Assembly: GCA_902555945.1 (NCBI GenBank)
Contig: CACDUS010000004.1
Location: forward strand, 54,782-118,781
Source: an uncultured Pelagibacteraceae bacterium
GTDB taxonomy: Bacteria > Pseudomonadota > Alphaproteobacteria > Pelagibacterales > Pelagibacteraceae
DNA: 64,000 bases
Reading direction: 5' to 3'
The notes beneath the pieces are model-generated. The model was not told where the DNA came from, did no database searches, and saw only the letters and a list, made by a program, of their open reading frames with translations. A program made the position numbers and the translations under genes. How positions within the stretch are numbered: the stretch's first letter is position 1; each line of letters begins with the position of its first letter. Shown here in pieces: positions 38,592 to 48,603 of the stretch.

Positions 38592-38990
38592 ATGAGAGAC
38601 CCAAATAATCCATGCTTATTTTGTAATGTCAGTGAAAGTGGTTGTGCTCATGAAAATGACTTGGCTTATGCTAGTTATGATAGCTATCCAGTATCAGACT
38701 ATCATTGTCTTATAATTCCTAAAAGACACATTAAAGATTATTTTGATTTATCAAAAGATGAGCTAATGGCTTGTGATAAATTAATTAAAATTGTAAAGGA
38801 TGAAATTTTGGCAAAAGATCAATCAGTTAAAGGATTTAATCTTGGCACAAATATTGGAAAAGTTTCTGGACAATCTATTTTACACTGTCATTTCCATTTG
38901 ATTCCAAGAAGAGAAGGTGATGTAGAGAATCCTCAAGGAGGAGTTAGGTCAGTAATACCAAATAAACAACACTATGAGAGAAAGAAATAG
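38592..38990 (+). CDS. HIT-family protein
   Basis: SILHCHFHLIPRREGD histidine triad. Confidence 0.92.
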   Translation: MRDPNNPCLFCNVSESGCAHENDLAYASYDSYPVSDYHCLIIPKRHIKDYFDLSKDELMACDKLIKIVKDEILAKDQSVKGFNLGTNIGKVSGQSILHCHFHLIPRREGDVENPQGGVRSVIPNKQHYERKK

Positions 38991-39082
38991 CCTGTTATTA
39001 AAGACAAATTGACCAGAGTTTGAGGTTGAACTATTAATCCAACTATATATAAAACAACAAAATTAATTCAAAAAAATAACAA

Positions 39083-39886
39083 ATGGCGGAAATGTTAGGT
39101 AATAATCCTTTTTCTTTATTAGCAGAAACAGTTTCACCACTTGCTATGCAATATTTTATCATTGCAATGGTATTATTGATAGCAGTTGGAACAATCGTTC
39201 AAATGATTCATCATAAAAATTTAACTTATTTTTTTAATAACGCTAAAAAAGCAAAACTTTCAGCAACAAAAGAATTAGGAATAGGTGAAAAAACATCAAT
39301 TATTGCTAAAACGACTGTTGTTGATATTGGAACAACTTCTGAATTAGGTTTTGGTAAAAGAAGACTTGCACATGTTCTTGGTATGTATGGAACAATTTTA
39401 TTTTGGATATCATCTGCCGTATTAGTATTTTGTTACACAGGTGTTGGTAAATCAAATTCAGAGACATGGTCAATGCTTTGGCATGTGGGAGCAATTTTAA
39501 CTTGTCTAGGTGGGTATTGGTTCTGGTTTTTTTTAAGAGTTGATGTATCTGCTGAAGCTCACCCTTGGTATAGAATTATTAAAGCAGACTTATTTGTATT
39601 GGCATTACTTGCTTGCGCAACTTTTGGATTAGCATGGTCTTACACTCAGTTTAATAATCAAATAGGTTTATCATATTTGTTTTTAACTTTATTTGTTGCT
39701 TCTAATCTAATTTTATTTGGTGGTGTATATTGGTCTAAGTTTGCACATATGTTTTATAAACCTGGAGCAGCAATACAGAAAAATTTAGCCGAAGCTGATG
39801 GTTCAAGAGATAATTTACCACCACCAGCTGATGCACCTGAGCAATTTGGCCTAGGTATAAAAAGAGAAGAGCCAAAGCACTATTAA
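39083..39886 (+). CDS. aprM: AprM-like membrane protein of APS reductase
   Basis: 6-TM-type membrane protein immediately upstream of aprBA. Confidence 0.8.
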   Translation: MAEMLGNNPFSLLAETVSPLAMQYFIIAMVLLIAVGTIVQMIHHKNLTYFFNNAKKAKLSATKELGIGEKTSIIAKTTVVDIGTTSELGFGKRRLAHVLGMYGTILFWISSAVLVFCYTGVGKSNSETWSMLWHVGAILTCLGGYWFWFFLRVDVSAEAHPWYRIIKADLFVLALLACATFGLAWSYTQFNNQIGLSYLFLTLFVASNLILFGGVYWSKFAHMFYKPGAAIQKNLAEADGSRDNLPPPADAPEQFGLGIKREEPKHY

Positions 39887-39919
39887 TATGTTAAACAAAA
39901 AAGGAGAAAAATAAAAATT

Positions 39920-40390
39920 ATGTCAACTTTTGTATACATGACTAGATGTGATGGCTGTGGTCATTGCGTGGACATTTGTCCATCAGATATTATGCACATT
40001 GATGAAAATATAAGACGTGCAAAAAACATTGAACCAAATTTTTGTTGGGAATGTTATTCATGTGTTAAAGCTTGTCCTAATCATGCCATTGATGTTAGAG
40101 GTTACGCTGATTTTGCACCTATGGGTCATAGCGTAAGAGTTAGAAGAGAAGAAGAAAAAGGAACGATTTCTTGGAAAATAAAGTTTAGAAACGGGACAGA
40201 GAAAAACTTTGTTTCTCCAATAACAACAAAACCTTGGGGTAAATTTATTCCAAAACTTGCAGAAGGTGATACGCCTAATCAAGGAGAGATAAATTCTCAA
40301 AGATTGTACAGTGAGCCAGAAGGTTTAAACACCAATCAAGAGCTACCTTCAGTACCAAAAGACTCCTTTAAAAAAGGAGTTTATTATTAA
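39920..40390 (+). CDS. aprB: Adenylylsulfate reductase beta subunit (two 4Fe-4S clusters)
   Basis: CDGCGHCVDICPSDIM, CWECYSCVKACPNHAIDVRGYADFAP. Confidence 0.95.
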   Translation: MSTFVYMTRCDGCGHCVDICPSDIMHIDENIRRAKNIEPNFCWECYSCVKACPNHAIDVRGYADFAPMGHSVRVRREEEKGTISWKIKFRNGTEKNFVSPITTKPWGKFIPKLAEGDTPNQGEINSQRLYSEPEGLNTNQELPSVPKDSFKKGVYY

Positions 40391-42249
40391 TGGCTAAACA
40401 TAAAACACATTTTGAAGAATGCGATGTATTAGTTGTTGGTGGTGGAATGGCAGGAACTGGTGCTACCTTTGAAGCTAGGCACTGGGGAAGAGATTTAAAA
40501 ATAGTTTGTGTTGAAAAAGCTAACATAGATAGAAGTGGGGCAGTTGCACAAGGTCTATATGCAATTAACTGTTACATGGGCATGCAATGGGATGAAAATC
40601 AACCTGAAGACCATGTCAGATATGCTCGAAATGATTTAATGGGAATGGTTAGAGAAGATTTAGGTTATGACATGGCTCGTCATGTTGACTCAACAGTTCA
40701 TATGTTTGACGAATGGGGTCTTCCAATGATGAAAAATGAAAAAACTGGAAGATACTTAAGAGAAGGAAAATGGCAAATCATGATTCATGGTGAGAGTTAC
40801 AAACCAATCGTTGCTGAAGCTGCAAAAAAATCAGCTGATAAGATTTACAACAGAATAATGGTGACACATTTATTAATGGATGAAGCTAAAGAAAATAGAA
40901 TTGGTGGAGCTGTTGGTTTTAATATGAGAACAGGAGACTTCCATGTATTTAGAGCAAAAACAGTAATCGTTGCAGCAGGCGGAGCTTCTCACATCTTTAA
41001 ACCAAGAGCAGTTGGAGAAGGAATGGGTAGAACTTGGTATGCACCATGGAGCAATGGTTCAGCATATGCATTACCGATTGCAGCTGGTGCTAAGATGACT
41101 CAGATGGAAAACAGAATTGTTTTATGTAGATTTAAAGATGGATATGGTCCAGTTGGTGCATATTTTTTGCATTTAAAAACATACACTCAAAATGCTAATG
41201 GTGAGAATTATGAAAAGAAATGGTATGATCAAACAAAAGAATTAGTTGGTGAGTATATTGATCATCATCCAACACCAACTTGTTTAAGAAATCACGCGTT
41301 TATTCAAGAAGTAGCTGCAGGTGGTGGACCAATTCACATGGTAACAAAAGAAGCTTTCCAAGATCCACATTTAGAAACAGTGGGTTGGGAAAACTTTTTA
41401 GGAATGACAGTTGGGCAAGCGGTAGTTTGGGCTTCACAAAATATTGATCCAAAATATACTAATCCTGAGTTGACTACATCAGAACCTTATGTGATGGGTT
41501 CACATGCAACATGCTCTGGAGCCTGGGTAAGTGGTCCAGAGGATTTGTCTCCACCAGAATATTTTTGGGGATATAATAGAATGTTAACAATTGATGGACT
41601 TTTTGGTGCAGGTGATACTGTAGGTGGTAGTGCTCATAAATTTTCATCAGGTTCATTCACTGAAGGTAGATTGGCAGCAAAAGCAGCTGTAAAATATATT
41701 CAAGATCAAAAAGCAGACGGAATAAATGTTTCAGATAAACAGTGTGATGATTTCAAAAAAGCTGTTTATAAACCACTAGAAACTTATACTGTAGCTCAAA
41801 ATGAAATTACAGGTGGAACGGTTTCACCTAGTTATATTTCTCCAATCCAAGGCCTTCAAAGACTTCAAAAAATTATGGATGAATATGTAGGTGGTATTAC
41901 CTCAAATTATATGACTAACGGCAATATGTTAAAAAGAGCACTTGAATTGCTTGATTGGCTTCAAGAAGATTTAGAAAATGTAGGTGCTGAAGACTACCAT
42001 CAATTGATGAGAGCATGGGAATTAAAACATAGAACATTAACTTCTCAATGTGTAACTGAGCATACTTTATTTAGAGAAGAAACACGTTGGCCTGGATATT
42101 ACTATAGAGGCGACCACATGAAACTCGATGATGATAATTGGCACTGTTTAACGGTTTCTAGACGAGACCCTAAAACTGGTAAATTTACTATGGAAAAAGT
42201 ACCGGTTTATCATATCGTAGACGAAAAAGAGAAGAAGAAGGCCTCATAA
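40390..42249 (+). CDS. aprA: Adenylylsulfate reductase alpha subunit
   Basis: VVGGGMAGTGATFEARHW, GAVAQGLYAINCYMG, HCLTVSRRDPKTG. Confidence 0.96.
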   Translation: MAKHKTHFEECDVLVVGGGMAGTGATFEARHWGRDLKIVCVEKANIDRSGAVAQGLYAINCYMGMQWDENQPEDHVRYARNDLMGMVREDLGYDMARHVDSTVHMFDEWGLPMMKNEKTGRYLREGKWQIMIHGESYKPIVAEAAKKSADKIYNRIMVTHLLMDEAKENRIGGAVGFNMRTGDFHVFRAKTVIVAAGGASHIFKPRAVGEGMGRTWYAPWSNGSAYALPIAAGAKMTQMENRIVLCRFKDGYGPVGAYFLHLKTYTQNANGENYEKKWYDQTKELVGEYIDHHPTPTCLRNHAFIQEVAAGGGPIHMVTKEAFQDPHLETVGWENFLGMTVGQAVVWASQNIDPKYTNPELTTSEPYVMGSHATCSGAWVSGPEDLSPPEYFWGYNRMLTIDGLFGAGDTVGGSAHKFSSGSFTEGRLAAKAAVKYIQDQKADGINVSDKQCDDFKKAVYKPLETYTVAQNEITGGTVSPSYISPIQGLQRLQKIMDEYVGGITSNYMTNGNMLKRALELLDWLQEDLENVGAEDYHQLMRAWELKHRTLTSQCVTEHTLFREETRWPGYYYRGDHMKLDDDNWHCLTVSRRDPKTGKFTMEKVPVYHIVDEKEKKKAS

Positions 42250-42267
42250 ATAATTTAAACTAATTTT

Positions 42268-42618
42268 ATGGATCTTTTGGCAAAATCAGACGAAGAGATT
42301 TTTGCGATTGCCAAACCTTTTTGGGCAAATTTAGTTAAAGCCTCAAATATGAAAGATTATGGAGGTTTTACCAGAGATTTTTCAACACAGATGTTGTTTG
42401 GAGCTAACGAAGTGGAGCTTGGTAAACAGTGGGCAAACAACAAAATTATTACTAATTTGAATGAGACCTATGAGCCTTTTGGCACTTTAAGGAGAGGTGA
42501 GCATATAACAGTTTTGATTAAACAAACCAATAAAGAGGTACCAGGAGAATTTTTAGGTAGACTGGTGCTAGGTGTAGAGGACGGTGAGATTAAGATCTTT
42601 GGAGCTACAATATATTAA
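42268..42618 (+). CDS. 116-aa protein following aprA, possible SnoaL/NTF2-like fold
   Basis: KPFWANLVKASNMKDYGGFTRDFSTQMLF...; tight operon placement. Confidence 0.5.
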   Translation: MDLLAKSDEEIFAIAKPFWANLVKASNMKDYGGFTRDFSTQMLFGANEVELGKQWANNKIITNLNETYEPFGTLRRGEHITVLIKQTNKEVPGEFLGRLVLGVEDGEIKIFGATIY

Positions 42619-42661
42619 TTAAAGTTTGACAATTTTTTTACTGGGTGTATTGAGGAAATAG

Positions 42662-42796
42662 ATGCACCTTTCAAATATAAAAATTCTTCATAAAATTTTA
42701 AATTATAAATCGACACTATTAAAAACAGGAATTTTTTCAGCTATTGCAGCTTGCTGGGGTGTCATTTTAGTAGGAACTTTTATAACTTTTAAATAA
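42662..42796 (+). CDS. 44-aa single-TM protein, not in ORF track
   Basis: MHLSNIKILHKILNYKSTLLKTGIFSAIAACWGVILVGTFITFK. Confidence 0.45.
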   Translation: MHLSNIKILHKILNYKSTLLKTGIFSAIAACWGVILVGTFITFK

Positions 42797-42823
42797 ATAA
42801 TAATATAAGTTTTTTATTATTAG

Positions 42824-43909
42824 ATGGATTTTTTTTTACCTATAGCCCAAGTTTTTGTAAGTCCAATAGAAATACTTCTTTTAAGTGCGCTAGTTGGAGT
42901 TTTATCAGGATTGTTTGGGGTAGGAGGAGGATTTTTAATGACTCCATTTTTAATTTTTTTAGGCGTTCCACCAGCTTATGCAGTAGCAAATGAAGCTAAT
43001 AATATTTTAGCAACCTCTGTATCAGGATCAACTACTCATTGGTTAAAAAATACTTTGGATTATAAAATGGGTTTTATGATTGTAATAGGTGGTTCAATAG
43101 GAACTGCTTTAGGTATTTATACTTTTAGTTATTTCAAAGGAATTGGTAAAATAGACACCGTTATTTCTTTAGCTTACATGTATATACTTGCAATAATAGG
43201 TACATTAATGTTGGTCGAGAGCCTAGGTGAAATTGATAAAAAGAAAAAAAATGTAATTGAAAGAAAAAAATTACATGTTCATTATTGGATACATGGCCTT
43301 CCATTTAGAATGAGATTTCCAAAATCAAAGTTATACGAGAGTATTTTTACACCTATAATAATTGGATTAGTTGTTGGTTTTATTGCTGCAATAATGGGAA
43401 TAGGTGGAGCTTTTATCTTGGTGCCTGCAATGATTTATATAATTAAAATGCCTACTAGATTGGTTCCTGGGACATCTTTATTTGTGACAATTTTTGTGAG
43501 TGTAATAGTTACATTTTTACATTCAATTAATTATGGTTCGATAGATTTAATGTTAGTTTTAATGCTTGTTGTTGGTTCGATTATTGGAGTTCAAATTGGT
43601 CAAAAACTTGGAGAACAAATCGACAGCTCTGGTCTAAAAGCATTGTTGGCAATTTTATTATTGATTGTTGGTATTGCCATAGCTTATGATACTTTTTTCG
43701 CAGAGGAGATTTTAAGTGTAACAACAAAAACACCAAGTAATGAATTAAATTTTTTCTCAAAATTTATTAAAGAGTTTTCTAAAGATATGCCATTCTTTTA
43801 TGGATTGTTTTCAATTATGTTTGCAGTTATTTTAGGTATTTCTGCTGCTTTTATAAGAAGATTTTTGTCTAAGATGAGAAAAAAATATTTTGTTAAACCC
43901 GTAAAATAG
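42824..43909 (+). CDS. TauE/SafE-family sulfite exporter-like permease
   Basis: GVLSGLFGVGGGFLMTPFLIFLGVP and GFIAAIMGIGGAFILVPAMIY. Confidence 0.9.
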   Translation: MDFFLPIAQVFVSPIEILLLSALVGVLSGLFGVGGGFLMTPFLIFLGVPPAYAVANEANNILATSVSGSTTHWLKNTLDYKMGFMIVIGGSIGTALGIYTFSYFKGIGKIDTVISLAYMYILAIIGTLMLVESLGEIDKKKKNVIERKKLHVHYWIHGLPFRMRFPKSKLYESIFTPIIIGLVVGFIAAIMGIGGAFILVPAMIYIIKMPTRLVPGTSLFVTIFVSVIVTFLHSINYGSIDLMLVLMLVVGSIIGVQIGQKLGEQIDSSGLKALLAILLLIVGIAIAYDTFFAEEILSVTTKTPSNELNFFSKFIKEFSKDMPFFYGLFSIMFAVILGISAAFIRRFLSKMRKKYFVKPVK

Positions 43910-43911
43910 TT

Positions 43912-45078
43912 TTAAGCACTTCTATAAAGTTTAGTCATAACAAATTCTCTATGACCTAAAGCTTCTGCACAAGTTAGTCTACCGTTTGCAACTTTTAAAG
44001 TTGTTTTGATAAGTTCATCACCAGCTTGTGACATATTCATTTCTCTTGAAAGAATTTTTGAAACGTCACAATCAATATGTTCGCCCATAGTTTTAACTGT
44101 TAATGGATTTGCTGTTAATTTGATTACAGGCTCTATTGGGTTTCCTACAATATTCCCTTGACCTGTTGGGAATAAATGAATATTAAATCCTGCTGCTGCT
44201 TGTAGAGTTACACACTCAGCTGCTGCTGATGATGTATCCATAAAATAAAGACCTTTTCCTTTTTTTGGTTCTTCAGCAGGTTCAAGAACATCTACAAATT
44301 TACAGTTTCCAATTTTTTGGAAATTTCCAAAAGCTTTTTCCTCAATAGTTGTTAAACCACCAGCAATATTTCCAGCAGTAGGTTGACTTTCTGATAAATC
44401 ATCTGTTGCTTCTTTTAAAATAAAATCATTATAAGAACTCCATGTTTTCATGAATTTGTCTGATGCCTCTTTAGTTGCTCCTCTAGTTGCACAAACTTTT
44501 TCAGCACCAGTAAGTTCTGAAGTTTCACCAAAGCACAAATGAACTCCTAGAGGCTCAAGTTTATCCATTAAATTTCCAACTGTAGGATTTGCGGCTAAAC
44601 CTGATGTGGTATCAGACTCTCCACATTTCACTGATATCCATAAATCACTAATTGGACATTCTTCTCTTTGTTTTTCGGATGCCCACATAACAAATTCTTG
44701 AGCTTTTTTTGAGGCTTTCATGACAGTTCCAATATCACCTGTTCTTTCAATGTGAAAGCCCTCAACTGGTTTTCCAGTTTTAGCTATTCCATCTACAATT
44801 CTTTTTGTCCATTTAGGTTCAATCCCAATCACTATAACAGCAGCAACATTTGGATTACTTCCTGTTCCTATCATAGTTCTAAAATGTAATTCAAGATCTG
44901 CACCAAATTGAAGTCTTCCATATGAGTGAGGTAGAGCAATAGTTCCTTTAATATTATTTGCTACAGCCTCTGCACAAGCATTTGAAATATCATCTACAGG
45001 AAGAATAATTACATGATTTCTTGTTCCAGCTCTTCCATTTTCTCTTTTAAAACCTAAAAAACTTTTTGGGATTTCCAT
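43912..45078 (-). CDS. suyB: UxaA-family hydro-lyase large domain, likely sulfolactate sulfo-lyase subunit SuyB
   Basis: [43 protein letters not shown] and context with xsc/tauE. Confidence 0.75.
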   Translation of the reverse strand: MEIPKSFLGFKRENGRAGTRNHVIILPVDDISNACAEAVANNIKGTIALPHSYGRLQFGADLELHFRTMIGTGSNPNVAAVIVIGIEPKWTKRIVDGIAKTGKPVEGFHIERTGDIGTVMKASKKAQEFVMWASEKQREECPISDLWISVKCGESDTTSGLAANPTVGNLMDKLEPLGVHLCFGETSELTGAEKVCATRGATKEASDKFMKTWSSYNDFILKEATDDLSESQPTAGNIAGGLTTIEEKAFGNFQKIGNCKFVDVLEPAEEPKKGKGLYFMDTSSAAAECVTLQAAAGFNIHLFPTGQGNIVGNPIEPVIKLTANPLTVKTMGEHIDCDVSKILSREMNMSQAGDELIKTTLKVANGRLTCAEALGHREFVMTKLYRSA

Positions 45079-45079
45079 A

Positions 45080-45421
45080 TTACCACTTCTTCGTTTTTAC
45101 ATTATGAACATGTACATGCTCACCTTTTTTAATTGATTTAACTACTTTACCAATATCATGACCGTATTTCAAAATCGTGTCTCCCTCTTTAAGATCTGTC
45201 ATTGCAATTTTATGACCTAATGGGATTTCATCTACCGATTGAATATTGACTGTACTGTCATTCTCCATTATCCAGCAAGAGCAATCTTGTTTTGGGGTGA
45301 TTTTTTCAACAACAATAACGCCAACATTGTCTTTTTGGTCGTGAATAATAATGTCTGTAGCCATATATATAGTGTCGAAATGTTTATTTGAATTTCGTAA
45401 AAACTTATATATTAATCGCAA
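45080..45421 (-). CDS. suyA: SAF-domain small subunit, likely SuyA
   Basis: SAF domain [48 protein letters not shown]. Confidence 0.75.
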   Translation of the reverse strand: MRLIYKFLRNSNKHFDTIYMATDIIIHDQKDNVGVIVVEKITPKQDCSCWIMENDSTVNIQSVDEIPLGHKIAMTDLKEGDTILKYGHDIGKVVKSIKKGEHVHVHNVKTKKW

Positions 45422-45474
45422 AAATTAACAATTAAATTTATAAAAATTCGTTCTAATTTAGAAAGGTTCTATTA

Positions 45475-47259
45475 ATGACAAAAATGACGACAGAAGAAGC
45501 TTTTGTAAAAGTTTTACAAATGCATGGAATTGAACACTCTTTTGGAATTATAGGATCTGCGTTCATGCCTATATCTGATATTTTCCCTGATGCAGGAATT
45601 ACTTTTTGGGATGTTGCTCATGAAACAAATGGTGGTTTAATTGCTGATGGTTACACAAGAGCTACAGGAAAAATGTCAATGGTTATTGCACAAAATGGAC
45701 CTGGTATAACAGGTTTAGTAACACCAATTAAAACTGCTTATTGGAATCATACTCCACTACTATTAGTAACACCACAAGCTGCAAACAAAACAATGGGACA
45801 AGGTGGTTTTCAAGAAGTTGAACAGATGAATTTATTTAAAGATATGGTTTGTTACCAAGAAGAAGTTAGAGACCCTTCAAGAATGGCAGAAGTATTAAAT
45901 AGAGTAATTGAGAAAGCAATAAGAGGTTCAGCACCAGCACAAATTAATGTTCCAAGAGATTACTGGTGTCAAGTAATTGATATTGATCTTCCTCCAATTG
46001 TAAGATTAGAGAGACAAGGGGGAGGCGCTGAGGCAATTTCAAAAGCAGCAGACCTATTATCGAAAGCAAAATTTCCAGTAATTTTATCTGGAGCGGGAGT
46101 TGTAATTGGTGGAGCAATTGAAGAAACAAAAAAACTTGCTGAAAAATTAGACTCACCTGTTTGTTCTGGTTATCAACATAATGATAGTTTTCCAGGAAGT
46201 CACCCTTTAGCAGTTGGACCATTAGGATATAATGGATCAAAAGCTGCAATGGAATTAATTTCAAAAGCTGATGTTGTTTTGGCTTTAGGTACTAGATTGA
46301 ATCCTTTTTCAACACTACCAGGATATGGAATTGATTATTGGCCCAAGAAAGCAAGTATAATCCAAGTGGATATCAACCCTGATAGAATTGGTTTAACAAA
46401 AAAAGTTACAGTTGGGATTAGTGGTGATGCAAAACTAGTTGCCAATCAAATTTTAGAAAAATTATCTTCAAATGCAGGGGATACTGATAGACAAAAAAGA
46501 AAAGATTTAATTCATCAAACTAAATCAGCTTGGTTACAAAAATTATCAAGCTTAGATCACGAAGATGATGATGAAGGAACAGTTTGGAATAAAGAGGCAA
46601 GAGAAAGAGATGCTGATAGAATGTCACCAAGACAAGCTTGGAGAGCAATACAAGCAGGAATGCCAGAAGACGTAATTATTTCAAGTGACATTGGAAACAA
46701 TTGTGCGATAGGAAATGCTTATCCAACTTTTGAAAAACCAAGAAAATATTTAGCTCCAGGCTTATTTGGACCTTGTGGTTATGGTTTTCCTTCGATCTTA
46801 GGTGCGAAAATTGGATGTCCTGATACACCGGTAATTGGTTTTGCTGGAGATGGAGCTTTTGGAATTAGCATGAATGAAATGAGTTCGTGTGCAAGAGAAG
46901 AATGGCCTGCTATTACAATGGTAATTTTTAGAAATTATCAATGGGGTGCTGAAAAAAGAAATACAACGCTTTGGTTTGATAATAATTTTGTTGGAACAGA
47001 GTTAGATCCAGAGTTAAGTTATGCGAAAGTAGCTGACGCTTGTGGTTTAAAAGGGGTAACAGTAAGAACTATGGAAGAAACGACTAATGCTATTAAGCAA
47101 TCTTGTGAAGATCAAAAAAAAGGAATCACAACTTTTATAGAAGTTATATTAAACCAAGAATTAGGTGAACCGTTTAGAAGAGATGCTATGAAGAAACCAG
47201 TTAAAGTAGCTGGGATCAACAAGGCAGATATGAAGAAACAACCTTCTTTGACTTCTTAA
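45475..47259 (+). CDS. xsc: Sulfoacetaldehyde acetyltransferase (ThDP enzyme)
   Basis: TTEEAFVKVLQMHGIEHSFGIIGSAFMPISDIFP, AHETNGGLIADGYTRATGK, GFAGDGAFGISMNEM. Confidence 0.95.
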   Translation: MTKMTTEEAFVKVLQMHGIEHSFGIIGSAFMPISDIFPDAGITFWDVAHETNGGLIADGYTRATGKMSMVIAQNGPGITGLVTPIKTAYWNHTPLLLVTPQAANKTMGQGGFQEVEQMNLFKDMVCYQEEVRDPSRMAEVLNRVIEKAIRGSAPAQINVPRDYWCQVIDIDLPPIVRLERQGGGAEAISKAADLLSKAKFPVILSGAGVVIGGAIEETKKLAEKLDSPVCSGYQHNDSFPGSHPLAVGPLGYNGSKAAMELISKADVVLALGTRLNPFSTLPGYGIDYWPKKASIIQVDINPDRIGLTKKVTVGISGDAKLVANQILEKLSSNAGDTDRQKRKDLIHQTKSAWLQKLSSLDHEDDDEGTVWNKEARERDADRMSPRQAWRAIQAGMPEDVIISSDIGNNCAIGNAYPTFEKPRKYLAPGLFGPCGYGFPSILGAKIGCPDTPVIGFAGDGAFGISMNEMSSCAREEWPAITMVIFRNYQWGAEKRNTTLWFDNNFVGTELDPELSYAKVADACGLKGVTVRTMEETTNAIKQSCEDQKKGITTFIEVILNQELGEPFRRDAMKKPVKVAGINKADMKKQPSLTS

Positions 47260-47298
47260 AATCTTTAAAATTGTTACCAATTATCGTAATCTTTCTTT

Positions 47299-48603
47299 AT
47301 GGAAGTTGTTAATGATAATCAATGTAGTTGGATCAATGACCTAAACCCAAGAAGCAACTTTCAAATTCTTTCATATAATTTAAATGGTGAATGGTTAATC
47401 ATTGGTGCTGGCTATACTGGATTATCTGCTGCAAGAAAATTAGGACAACTTTATCCTAATCAAAAAATAATATTGGCAGACGCTCAATTAGCTGGAGAAG
47501 GAGCAAGCTCAAGAAACTCAGGTTATTTAGTTGATACAACTCTTAATGATGGTTTTAACTCTAACAAAGAATTAGAAAATTATAAAAAAAAGGCAGATAT
47601 TTATAAATTAGGTATAGAAGCAGTTAAAAGATTTATTAAAGAACATCAAGTAGATTGTGATTGGAACGAATGTGGAAAGTATTTTGCTTCCTCTAAAGAA
47701 GAAGATAAAAAAATCCTAGAAAATTTCTCTGATACTTTATTTAAATTAGGTTTTGAGCATAATTTATTATCAAATAAAGATCTTAAAAAAAGGTTAGGCA
47801 CAAATTTTTATAACATTGCCCTTCACACTAAAGGAGGAATTTTGTTACATCCAGGTAAATTGGTTAGAGCTATGGTCGATACGTTACCAGAAAACGTCAG
47901 CTTATATGAAAATTCATCGTTATTAAATTGGAAGAAGGTTAATGATACTATTATTTGTAATTTTAAAAATGGATCTGTAAAAACTAAAAAAATTATATTT
48001 GCTACAAATGGATTTTTAAAATCACTTGGTATAAAAAAAAGTTATAATTTTCCATTAACTTTAACTGCAAGTATGACAAGATCCTTAACTGAGAAAGAAT
48101 TTAAATCTATAGGAGAGCCAAACGAGTGGGGCGTGTTACCTGTTAGACCGATGGGTGCTACAATCAGAATGACTAAAGACAAACGAATATTAATCAGAAA
48201 CACTGCAGAAGTGCATAATCCTTATAAAATGTCTAAATCAGACTTAAACAAAAGATCAATTAATCAAAAGATTGGTATAAAAAAAAGATTTCCTCAATTG
48301 CCAGATGATATTATCAAATCAACCTGGTCAGGAATAGTTTCCAGAACTAGAAATAGTTCACAAATATTTGAAAAAATAGATGATAATATATTTGCTGCTG
48401 GTTGTTATAATGGTTCTGGTATTGGAGTAGGAACGTTGTTTGGAGAACAAATTGCAATTAAAGCAAGCAATGAAAATTCTATGGAGATTAAAACTATTGA
48501 AGCAATAAAAAAACCTACAAAATTACCACCTGAAACTATTTTAAATTTAGGTATACAGTTAAAACTTTTTTTTGAGAGAATAAGAGCAAAATCTGAGATA
48601 TAG
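47299..48603 (+). CDS. FAD-dependent DAO-family oxidoreductase (possible taurine/amine dehydrogenase)
   Basis: LIIGAGYTGLSAARKLGQL; DAO-type C-terminus YNGSGIGVGTLFGEQIA; adjacent to xsc. Confidence 0.75.
   Translation: MEVVNDNQCSWINDLNPRSNFQILSYNLNGEWLIIGAGYTGLSAARKLGQLYPNQKIILADAQLAGEGASSRNSGYLVDTTLNDGFNSNKELENYKKKADIYKLGIEAVKRFIKEHQVDCDWNECGKYFASSKEEDKKILENFSDTLFKLGFEHNLLSNKDLKKRLGTNFYNIALHTKGGILLHPGKLVRAMVDTLPENVSLYENSSLLNWKKVNDTIICNFKNGSVKTKKIIFATNGFLKSLGIKKSYNFPLTLTASMTRSLTEKEFKSIGEPNEWGVLPVRPMGATIRMTKDKRILIRNTAEVHNPYKMSKSDLNKRSINQKIGIKKRFPQLPDDIIKSTWSGIVSRTRNSSQIFEKIDDNIFAAGCYNGSGIGVGTLFGEQIAIKASNENSMEIKTIEAIKKPTKLPPETILNLGIQLKLFFERIRAKSEI

Noticed and set aside
45944-46264. 106-aa antisense ORF opposite xsc
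   Set aside because: Leu/Gln-rich shadow frame within a conserved enzyme gene.
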